A stretch of DNA of 48,622 bases, from assembly GCA_020635715.1 (NCBI GenBank), contig JACJZG010000021.1, positions 1 through 48,622 on the forward strand, given 5' to 3'. Made by a program: the position numbers and the translations under genes. The notes beneath the pieces are model-generated. The model did no database searches, was not told the origin of the DNA, and worked only from the letters and a program-made list of their open reading frames with translations. Below, piece after piece: positions 17,464 through 24,371 of this stretch. Source of the DNA: Flavobacteriales bacterium. GTDB lineage: Bacteria > Bacteroidota > Bacteroidia > Flavobacteriales_F > PHOS-HE28. The stretch's first letter is position 1; each line of letters opens with the position of its first letter.

Positions 17464-18588
17464 ATGGAAGCGCTGACCTACTACCTCAAGGCCAACCTGG
17501 TGTTCGGCAGCCTCTTCTGCGCGTACCTCCTCGTGCTCCGCCGGGAGACCGGCTTCCAGGCACGCCGGGCCTGGCTGTTGCTCAGTCCTGTCATCGCCGT
17601 TCTTCTACCCCTCCTGCCGAACAGCGGATCCGCTCCGCTCTACACCATTGAACTCCCCACCGTCATCGTCGGGTCTACCACCGACCCCGCTTCCGCCTTC
17701 TCCTGGCCAGGCACCTTCATGATCATCCATGGCACCGTCACGGTCCTTCTCGTGGCCATGCTTGGCCTGCGCATCCAGCGCGCGTGGCGATCGATCCAAG
17801 GCCCGGGCAATGGTGCCGCCTCCTTTCTGGGCCGGATCCGACCACCCGAGACCCTGCACCCGCTCGATCGTGCGGCGATCATCGCCCATGAAGAGGTCCA
17901 TGTGCGGGAACACCACAGTATGGATGTCCTCCTTTTCGAGCTTGTCCGTGCGCTGGCCTGGAGCAACCCGCTCGTTCACCGCGCGCTGCATGAGCTGCGC
18001 CTGGTCCACGAGCTCATCGCCGATCGATCCGCGCGGCGGCATCATCCCGATTACCCGGCCCTGCTGCTCGCGAATGCGATGGGCACCCGATCGAACACGC
18101 TAATGACCACGTTCTCATCCACGAACCTCAAACAACGACTGATCATGTTACAGAACAACCGTCCCCCACGGGCCACGCGGGCCAAACTGCTGCTCCTCGT
18201 TCCCGCCCTGATGCTCGCCTTCGGCCTGATCGCCTGGCAGCCCGCTCCCGGACCGCGTCGCGTGGAACCAGCGACCGTATTCACCGGCACCGACACACCC
18301 GCCGAGTTCCCGGGTGGCATGGACGCCTTGGTCAAGTACCTCGGCGAACACGTCGAATACCCGGCAGCGGCCCGGGCGGATGGTGCTGAAGGAACGGTCT
18401 ACCTGGCCTTCGTGGTGAAGAGCACCGGTGAACTGACCGATATCGCGGTCAAACGCGGAGTGCGTGCCGACATCGATGCCGAGGCCCTTCGCGTGGTGAA
18501 GGCCATGCCCGCGTGGAAAGCCGCTCGCGCCGGTGGAAAGGAGGTGGACTCCAAAATGACGCTTCCCATCGCTTTCAAGCTCAACTAA
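17464..18588 (+). CDS. M56 (BlaR1-like) membrane metallopeptidase with C-terminal TonB-like domain
   Basis: A 374-residue protein. Membrane segments lie at about residues 5-21, 33-50 and 78-100. The peptidase domain carries HEEVH (His142, Glu143, His146) in IIAHEEVHVREHHSMD and a downstream HELIAD segment giving the third ligand. Another membrane segment (LLLLVPALMLAFGLIAW) is at about 240-257. Residues about 275-374 form a TonB C-terminal type domain (AEFPGGMDALVKYL, EYPAAARADGAEGTV, AMPAWKAARAGGK). Bacteroidota BlaR1-like proteins often carry TonB_C domains instead of a penicillin-binding sensor. It forms a two-gene operon with the repressor. Signal and cleavage target are unknown. Confidence 0.9.
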   Translation: MEALTYYLKANLVFGSLFCAYLLVLRRETGFQARRAWLLLSPVIAVLLPLLPNSGSAPLYTIELPTVIVGSTTDPASAFSWPGTFMIIHGTVTVLLVAMLGLRIQRAWRSIQGPGNGAASFLGRIRPPETLHPLDRAAIIAHEEVHVREHHSMDVLLFELVRALAWSNPLVHRALHELRLVHELIADRSARRHHPDYPALLLANAMGTRSNTLMTTFSSTNLKQRLIMLQNNRPPRATRAKLLLLVPALMLAFGLIAWQPAPGPRRVEPATVFTGTDTPAEFPGGMDALVKYLGEHVEYPAAARADGAEGTVYLAFVVKSTGELTDIAVKRGVRADIDAEALRVVKAMPAWKAARAGGKEVDSKMTLPIAFKLN

Positions 18589-18645
18589 GTCCCCATATTC
18601 CAGCCGGAACTGATCACCATCAGCCGCGGCACCCGGGAAGCCGGG

Positions 18646-18653
18646 TAGTTTCC
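18646..18653 (+). promoter_or_regulatory. -7-like element 4 bases before a start codon
   Basis: TAGTTTCC (two changes from TAnnTTTG) is followed by four bases and the ATG of the next gene. The transcript would begin at or very close to the start codon. Confidence 0.35.
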
Positions 18654-18657
18654 ACCC

Positions 18658-19179
18658 ATGGAGCTACCCGGCTTCCGACCGCGTTACCGGTTCTCCACGG
18701 TATCGAGCAGCGCGGAGATCACCCGTCTGATCCGCGATCGGCTGGGCAGCAACAACCCGCGTGGCCTGCTGCTCCGGTCCACCCTCGACCACCTCGTCCT
18801 GACCTTCCCGCAACGCGAAGCCGCTGCGTGGACGCCCCAGATGGACATCTCCTTCGAAACCCTGGCTGACGGGAAGACCATGGTGCGCTGCCAGATCGGA
18901 CCGAACCCAACGATCTGGATGCTCTTCGCAGGGGGCTACCTTGCGTTGGTCCTGCTGGCGTTGACCGGCCTCACGCTGGGCATGGCCCAACAAATGGCCG
19001 GTGATGCGCCCTGGGGCCATCCCCTCGCTGGGCTGGCTGTGGTGGCCATTGCGATCGCCGCCCTTGTTGAACGCGCGGGACGACAGCGCGCAAGACCCGA
19101 CATGCATTACCTGAGCCATTTCGTGGACGAGTCCCTGGGATGCAACTGCCTTGAACTGGCCCGTGAAGAACTCCTCTGA
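18658..19179 (+). CDS. unknown protein with two membrane segments
   Basis: A 173-residue protein with no family I recognise. A soluble N-terminal part of about 85 residues is followed by two hydrophobic helices (IWMLFAGGYLALVLLALTGL at about residue 85 and GLAVVAIAIAALVE at about 123), then a short C-terminal tail (ESLGCNCLELAREELL). The fold plan of a small domain plus hairpin anchor resembles uncharacterised Bacteroidota proteins. It sits alone between the M56 gene and a secreted YHYH protein. Confidence 0.65.
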   Translation: MELPGFRPRYRFSTVSSSAEITRLIRDRLGSNNPRGLLLRSTLDHLVLTFPQREAAAWTPQMDISFETLADGKTMVRCQIGPNPTIWMLFAGGYLALVLLALTGLTLGMAQQMAGDAPWGHPLAGLAVVAIAIAALVERAGRQRARPDMHYLSHFVDESLGCNCLELAREELL

Positions 19180-19233
19180 TGGCGCCGCAGGACCCCGATC
19201 AAACCTTTGACTCTTCCCACGGTCTGATCACGC

Positions 19234-20460
19234 ATGAGACCTCATCTCCTCCCCCTTTGCCTGGCCCTACCCATGATGGTCTTGTCCCAGGACGCCGTCA
19301 TCACCAGCTGGATCATCAACCCCGGGGGAGAGACGGGATACAATGGCAACCTCACCAACGTGCAGCAGGTGGCTTACACCGATGCGGACGTGTACGTGCG
19401 GTGCACCTGCATTCCCGGCTATGACATCGGTCCGTGGGCGGGTAACCCGAACACCCCGGCGAACCAGGACTTCTGCTTCCGCATCCCGCGCGAAGCGGTG
19501 GAGAACAGCGGCACCCCGGTGAACACGCCGCTCGGCCATATCGGGGTCTGGCGCAATGGGGTGAGCATCTTCAACGCGAAGGATGGCATGAGCTACAACA
19601 ACCAGGGCATCTGGAACAGGGATGCCTACATCTTCGAGGGATCGAGCTTCGATGCCTGCCTGGGCCACCCCGCGCCGAACGGGGAGTACCACCACCACGT
19701 GAGCCCCAATTGCCTCTATGCGCACACGGATGATGAACACCACAGCGATCTGATCGGCTTCGCCTTCGATGGCTACCCGATCTATGGGGCCTTCGGCTAC
19801 ACCAACACGGATGGTACCGGCGGCCTCGGTCGCATGCGCAGCAGCTATCAACTTCGTGCGATCACCGACCGGACCACCCGGCCGGACGGTAGCGCGCTTC
19901 CAGCCGGGCAATATGGCCCCGCGATCGGTGGACAGTACCCGCTGGGCGCCTTCCTGGAGGACTATGCCTACGTGGCGGGATCCGGCGACTTGGACGAGCA
20001 CAACGGCCGCTTCTGTGTAACGCCCGAATACCCGGAAGGCTCCTACGCCTACTTCGTCACGCTCACGGAGAGCCTGTTGCCCGCCTATCCCTACGTGATC
20101 GGTCCTACCTACCGGGGCACCGTGCCCGGAGGGAACACCGGCCCCCAGAGCGGTCACTTCACCATTCCTGCGGACGCGACCACCTACCCGAACAGCACCG
20201 GCCTGCCGGAAGCGACCGAAGGCCTTGCCGAACTCCAGGTCTTCCCCGTACCGACGGATGGTCCACTGACCATAGCCAAGCTGCCCTCCCGTGGCGCGAC
20301 GTTGCAACTAATGGATGCCACAGGGCGATCGGTCATGCGAAGTTCCGTGGCAGGAACCATGGCCAACCTTGACATGAGCGGCCTGCCCGCCGGCAGCTAT
20401 CTGCTCCGTGTCGACGGCAAGGATGGCGTGCTCCGATTCGCACGGATAGCGGTGCACTGA
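19234..20460 (+). CDS. secreted YHYH-domain protein with T9SS sorting tail
   Basis: A 408-residue exported protein. A signal peptide (MRPHLLPLCLALPMMVLSQD) is followed by a YHYH domain (about 30-310), with the His cluster GEYHHHVSPN, a second histidine-acid run HTDDEHHSDLIGFAFDGYPI and many Gly/Tyr residues. The tail beginning LQVFPVPTDGPLTI and ending GVLRFARIAVH is a T9SS type A sorting domain. The function of YHYH proteins is not established. Metal binding by the histidines is inference. Confidence 0.87.
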   Translation: MRPHLLPLCLALPMMVLSQDAVITSWIINPGGETGYNGNLTNVQQVAYTDADVYVRCTCIPGYDIGPWAGNPNTPANQDFCFRIPREAVENSGTPVNTPLGHIGVWRNGVSIFNAKDGMSYNNQGIWNRDAYIFEGSSFDACLGHPAPNGEYHHHVSPNCLYAHTDDEHHSDLIGFAFDGYPIYGAFGYTNTDGTGGLGRMRSSYQLRAITDRTTRPDGSALPAGQYGPAIGGQYPLGAFLEDYAYVAGSGDLDEHNGRFCVTPEYPEGSYAYFVTLTESLLPAYPYVIGPTYRGTVPGGNTGPQSGHFTIPADATTYPNSTGLPEATEGLAELQVFPVPTDGPLTIAKLPSRGATLQLMDATGRSVMRSSVAGTMANLDMSGLPAGSYLLRVDGKDGVLRFARIAVH

Positions 20461-20538
20461 CCCGCCAGATGACGAGCGTGGCACGTTCACAGTAACGTTT
20501 CCCGTGGATCGGCGACTATCGGATGGAAGTCCGATCAC

Positions 20539-20883
20539 ATGCATCCGCCCCGCTTCCGCCCACTGATCCTCCTCCTGTTGCTGACCTCGTGCGCGCGACC
20601 AATGGCCGAGCGGTACGACCCGACCAGGATGAACAACTCACTGGATCCCCTGCATTTCAAGCTGGTGCAGAAGACCTGCGCCTTGTTCGTGGCACCACAC
20701 AGCGCCGCGCTCGGCCCCGTCGGCTTCGGCCGGGACATCGACGACGACATGGTGCGCTGGAACACCTGCCCGGGCGGAACCATGGTGGCTTGCAAGGTGA
20801 CAACGACGGCCTCGGGAGACACCCTGATCACCGGCTTGCCGAAGCCGGCAGACCGCAGCACTCAGGATAAGGACGAACGGTGA
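20539..20883 (+). CDS. small predicted lipoprotein of unknown function
   Basis: A 114-residue protein with a lipoprotein signal: RFRPLILLLLLTSCARP, where LTSC forms the lipobox and Cys is near residue 18. The remaining 95 residues show no recognised domain, but hold three further cysteines. It is convergent with the outer-membrane protein gene. A lipid-anchored envelope protein is the only safe statement. Confidence 0.6.
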   Translation: MHPPRFRPLILLLLLTSCARPMAERYDPTRMNNSLDPLHFKLVQKTCALFVAPHSAALGPVGFGRDIDDDMVRWNTCPGGTMVACKVTTTASGDTLITGLPKPADRSTQDKDER

Positions 20884-20896
20884 TCGACGAGGCTCG

Positions 20897-21412
20897 TCAC
20901 CGCCTTCGGTCCCAACCCCATCCGAGGTGCAGGCCTAGCTGATAGAAGATATTGGAGAGCTTGTAACCGTTGGACTCGCCGTAGGCCACGTTCGAGGCAC
21001 CGGGGGCCAGACTTACAGACCCGAAGAGGTCGGCATAGAAGCGCTCCAAACCACCCCGCACCCCGGCCCGCAGACCGATGGGGAGGATCATCCGGTCGCC
21101 TTCGTTCGCCGCAAGGTTCAACATGCTCACCTGCGGCCCCAGATAGAATGAGCCGGCATCGTTGTCGGAGAAATGATAGGCGCTGTGATAGCTGAGCGCC
21201 CACGAGGCTTTGCGATCGACCAGCGCACGGAGGTCCACGCCCATGGACAGCCGCTCGTTCATGTCGTGGTCATAGCCCAGGCCAAGGCCCAGCAAGAGGA
21301 TATCCTTGCCCGCCACGTTGTACTCCCAGAAGATGGCCCGGATACCACCTTGTGCGCTGATGTCCACCGTATGGGTGAACAGGATGAAGAACAGGACAAC
21401 CGTCCTCAGCAT
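20897..21412 (-). CDS. small outer-membrane beta-barrel-like protein
   Basis: A 171-residue protein with a signal peptide (MLRTVVLFFILFTHTVDISA) and alternating strands ending in YQLGLHLGWGWDRRR. Segments such as LLLGLGLGYDHDMNERLSMG and SFYLGPQVSMLNL have the glycine/aromatic alternation of small barrels. No named family was recognised. It is a single gene. Confidence 0.65.
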   Translation of the reverse strand: MLRTVVLFFILFTHTVDISAQGGIRAIFWEYNVAGKDILLLGLGLGYDHDMNERLSMGVDLRALVDRKASWALSYHSAYHFSDNDAGSFYLGPQVSMLNLAANEGDRMILPIGLRAGVRGGLERFYADLFGSVSLAPGASNVAYGESNGYKLSNIFYQLGLHLGWGWDRRR

Positions 21413-21473
21413 GGAAGCGAATGTCGGCTATTCCGGTGAGATGGCGAACGGACTGGAAGCGCAGCTGGACCGC

Positions 21474-21890
21474 TCAATTCTCGGCGAAGCCGGACTCCAG
21501 CAGCTGCGATCGGAGCCAGTCACGTGCCTCGCTCTCCCGGGTGAACAAGCGGGTCCGGCTCACCTGCGGGAAACAGCCGAAGTACAGTTTCATGATCATC
21601 TGGGTCATGGGCCCGTCGGCCACCACGGCGATGGCGCGCAGATCGGCGCGTGGGCCGTCGTAATGGAAGGCATCGGTGCGCATGATGTCGGCACTGAAGG
21701 CGGTGCCCTCCGGCACCACGGCGAGCATCACGTGCGGCACCTCCCCGCAGAGCGAGCGCCGCTCCCGGATGTTCTCCCGCAAGCCGGCCTCCCCGACCAT
21801 GGCACCGGGCTTGAAGCGCGTCTCCACCACGTGCGAGGCCGTGCGGGTGATGCGGGCGATCGATGTCTCGGTGCTTGGCATGGTTCCCAT
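21474..21890 (-). CDS. second small STAS/SEC14-like protein
   Basis: A 138-residue soluble protein with the same overall plan as the gene at 6833-7237: a basic-hydrophobic N-terminal strand, a middle helix, the strand-turn-helix ADLRAIAVVADGPMTQMIMK, a short strand, and a final acidic/aromatic helix (FTRESEARDWLRSQL). This pattern is typical of Bacteroidota STAS/SEC14 or DUF7793-type proteins. Function unknown. A second ATG three codons in (MPSTETS) is an equally good start. Confidence 0.6.
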   Translation of the reverse strand: MGTMPSTETSIARITRTASHVVETRFKPGAMVGEAGLRENIRERRSLCGEVPHVMLAVVPEGTAFSADIMRTDAFHYDGPRADLRAIAVVADGPMTQMIMKLYFGCFPQVSRTRLFTRESEARDWLRSQLLESGFAEN

Positions 21891-21958
21891 GAAGGCAGCA
21901 GCAAGTTACACGCATGGGACGCTCACCTGTCCTGACACCGACCAATGCGCTTCGCCGT

Positions 21959-21966
21959 TACCTTCA
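21959..21966 (+). promoter_or_regulatory. -7-like element 4 bases before a start codon
   Basis: TACCTTCA is followed by cctc and ATG. The geometry implies a leaderless transcript. Confidence 0.4.
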
Positions 21967-21970
21967 CCTC

Positions 21971-22408
21971 ATGCCGGTCTGGATCCACCTCTCGAACCTC
22001 ATCATCCTGAAGGAAGCCGTCGCGACCAAATACCCTGGCGGCCTGGACGCCTTCCGCACCGACTACCGGACCGCCGACCCGGAGAACCACAACCAAGAGG
22101 ATGGGGAACTCTTCAGCTTGAGCGCCATGGATGGAGGGCACCTGCAAGGTGACGCCGGACGGCTGATCGACATGGGCTTCACCTTCGATGAAGTGGATGG
22201 CGCGGGCAACGAGCTGGCTCTCCTCAACCGCTACGGTGGTGTGGTGGCCCGGCCGGCCTGGCTGCGGACCAACGCGCTCTACGCCTGGCACCAGGACTGC
22301 CCCGAACCCTTGCAGGAGAAGGTGCGGAGCATCAGCCGGATGAACATGGATACGTTCATCGCGAAACAGGAGAGCGGCGAGATCCCTTTGGGGACGTGGG
22401 TGGAGTAA
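21971..22408 (+). CDS. unknown 145-residue protein
   Basis: No family was recognised. It begins MPVWIHLSNLIILKEAVATK and has an even mix of acidic and aromatic residues, no signal peptide and no membrane segment, so it is probably cytoplasmic. The start at ATG 21971 was preferred to an upstream one because a -7 element sits 4 bases before it. The reading frame has the G/C-rich third positions of its neighbours. Confidence 0.6.
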   Translation: MPVWIHLSNLIILKEAVATKYPGGLDAFRTDYRTADPENHNQEDGELFSLSAMDGGHLQGDAGRLIDMGFTFDEVDGAGNELALLNRYGGVVARPAWLRTNALYAWHQDCPEPLQEKVRSISRMNMDTFIAKQESGEIPLGTWVE

Positions 22409-22487
22409 GCGGTAGTGCTGATGATGGTCGGTTCTGCGCGTAGCAGCTGACAAAGCGCTGTGGCGCCATCCGCCTGCGATCGCAACC

Positions 22488-22495
22488 TATCTTCG
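22488..22495 (+). promoter_or_regulatory. possible -7 element for the GldK-like gene
   Basis: TATCTTCG lies about 100 bases before the chosen ATG of the SUMF1-domain gene. The 189-base gap between the two genes holds nothing else I can support. Confidence 0.35.
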
Positions 22496-22597
22496 GGATG
22501 CACTCAGTTGTCCCTCCCTAGTATGCCGCTCCGACCCATACTGTCCATGCAAACATGCCATGGTCGTCGGAGTTATCGACCTCCGATACAGCATACA

Positions 22598-24313
22598 ATG
22601 AAGCAGTTAGCCGTTGGAATGATCTGGCTTCTACAGGCCTTGAATTTACAAGCCCAGGATACCGTTCTCTCCAAGGAGACACGAGTGGTTCAAGTGACGA
22701 ACTCTTATTTGAAGCATCAAGTCCATAGTCGCCACCTTAGAACGACACGCCCCCCGGATGATACGACCTTTAGTTCGCTCGACCCGGAGGTGGTCAAGGC
22801 TATCCAGAGTTTTGTCGCTCTTCCTGATCTCAAGCTGAATGATTGTTTACTCTTCAAGCCTTATGAGAGCTACGTGGCGTACGATTCACTGGTTCAACAT
22901 GACGACAACGGTTCACCCCGCTTTGTCTTGGACCGAACGTATGGCTGGGAGAAATTCTATTTGAGAACGAGTTCATTGGAGCGACTGATCCTGCCCACCT
23001 CGCTCCGATCCTATTTCGATACCGCAGACCTGAAAGTTGAACCCGGTCAACTACAACTGCGCATAGCAAGTGATGCTGTGCTTCCCATCAATGACTACTT
23101 GCGTCCCTTCTATTTCAGGAAGTACGAAGTGACGAATCAGGAGTACCGGTACTTCGTGGAGTGGGTCCGCGATTCGATCGCACGTCGCACCCTATACGAT
23201 GCTGGTTTCGAATCATTCGGGAGCCGAACAAGTACCGGCGAGGTGAAGCTGAACTGGAGCGCGCCCATTGAATGGCAGAGACCAGAACGCAAGGAAGTTC
23301 TGCAGATGATGTTCATCCCCGAGGGCGAGTTCTTCTACAGAAGGAACGAGGTCGACACGCGAAAGCTCAATTATGTATTCGCATCCAGCGGCGAACCATC
23401 AGGATACCGCACGCTGAACATCTATCCCGATACTCTCATCTGGGTCAACGACTTCACATGGTCCCTCAACGAGCCGATGACAGAGGGATACTTCTGGCAT
23501 CCCCGATACGACGACCATCCGGTGGTAGGAGTTACCTATTGGCAAGCCCTGGCTTACCTGCATTGGCGAACGATGTTGGGTCAACAATTGATGGATCGGA
23601 AAGGGTTGGATCTGAGGATCCGGTACGATCTACCGAACGAGATGCAATGGGACATGGTGGCTGCTTCTGAAATGGAGAACGAGCGCCCTCGAACTTTCGG
23701 GAAGAACTACACCCATTGGACGGATACTGATTGGATCACCGACCTCCATCTCATACCGCAATTCGTGGAACGGACGGACAGCTTGTCGCACAGCATCAGG
23801 TACATGTCACGGCGCAGGAATGGCCTATTCGATGTGCTGAACCAGGACGCCAAATTCGATGGTGTCCTGGTCATGGATGGTGCATTCCACCCGACCAAGT
23901 GCAACATCGATCTCATCGAAAAGAAGGGGCGGAACCCTCTGGTGACAATGCAGAAGAGCCCCACTGGGATCAGCTACTTGGGCGGCAACGTCTCGGAATG
24001 GCTCAAGGACAGCTACTCCAGTTGGAAGGCAGTCTTCGAGCTGCGACAGGTGCAACTCGCGACGTTCGAGGAAGAGGACATCAGAATTCTGTCAACGATC
24101 GAACGATACTGGGATCGGCTGAATGATCCAGATGGCCGGATGGTTAGGGGAGCGAACTGGTTCGACGAGCGCTTCTCTGATCGCTTTGGTGTGAATACGG
24201 CTGGAACGAACGCCAAGGTATTTGTTGCACCGGACAGGGCTCACTCCACGCTTGGATTCAGGTATGTGGTGTACGTCGAGTCCAAGGAGAATGATCGGCA
24301 GACTCCGCGGTAA
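22598..24313 (+). CDS. SUMF1/FGE-domain secreted protein, GldK/GldJ-like
   Basis: A 571-residue protein with a signal peptide (MKQLAVGMIWLLQALNLQAQ; no lipobox Cys). The formylglycine-generating-enzyme-like domain starts at FYFRKYEVTNQEYRYFVEW, which closely follows the opening of GldK/GldJ of the gliding and type IX secretion machinery. It continues with HPVVGVTYWQALAYLHWRT, YLGGNVSEWLKDSYSSW and a C-terminal STLGFRYVVY. GldK and GldJ are lipoproteins; this protein is not, and no gldL/gldM genes follow, so it is a paralogue rather than the core subunit (inference). Codon use is more A/T-rich than in the neighbours, suggesting acquisition. The upstream 46 codons of the open frame were excluded because the signal peptide begins at 22598. 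Confidence 0.75.
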   Translation: MKQLAVGMIWLLQALNLQAQDTVLSKETRVVQVTNSYLKHQVHSRHLRTTRPPDDTTFSSLDPEVVKAIQSFVALPDLKLNDCLLFKPYESYVAYDSLVQHDDNGSPRFVLDRTYGWEKFYLRTSSLERLILPTSLRSYFDTADLKVEPGQLQLRIASDAVLPINDYLRPFYFRKYEVTNQEYRYFVEWVRDSIARRTLYDAGFESFGSRTSTGEVKLNWSAPIEWQRPERKEVLQMMFIPEGEFFYRRNEVDTRKLNYVFASSGEPSGYRTLNIYPDTLIWVNDFTWSLNEPMTEGYFWHPRYDDHPVVGVTYWQALAYLHWRTMLGQQLMDRKGLDLRIRYDLPNEMQWDMVAASEMENERPRTFGKNYTHWTDTDWITDLHLIPQFVERTDSLSHSIRYMSRRRNGLFDVLNQDAKFDGVLVMDGAFHPTKCNIDLIEKKGRNPLVTMQKSPTGISYLGGNVSEWLKDSYSSWKAVFELRQVQLATFEEEDIRILSTIERYWDRLNDPDGRMVRGANWFDERFSDRFGVNTAGTNAKVFVAPDRAHSTLGFRYVVYVESKENDRQTPR

Positions 24314-24318
24314 ACTGA

Positions 24319-24342
24319 CAGGGCCCACTTCCGTGAGCCCTG
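24319..24342. terminator. hairpin between convergent genes
   Basis: CAGGGC pairs with GCCCTG, with an inner CAC/GTG stem around TTCC. It lies between the stop of the GldK-like gene and the convergent nrdA stop. T-runs are weak on both sides. Confidence 0.45.
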
Positions 24343-24371
24343 CGCTTGGTTTCCATTGGTTCGGGCTACTC

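Noticed and set aside
17094..18588. Calling the BlaI-M56 pair a beta-lactam resistance system
   Set aside because: No beta-lactamase or penicillin-binding sensor is linked, and the sensor end is TonB-like, so resistance is not supported.
22598..24313. Naming this gene gldK
   Set aside because: It lacks the lipoprotein cysteine and the gldL, gldM and gldN neighbours; only the SUMF1 fold and opening motif agree.
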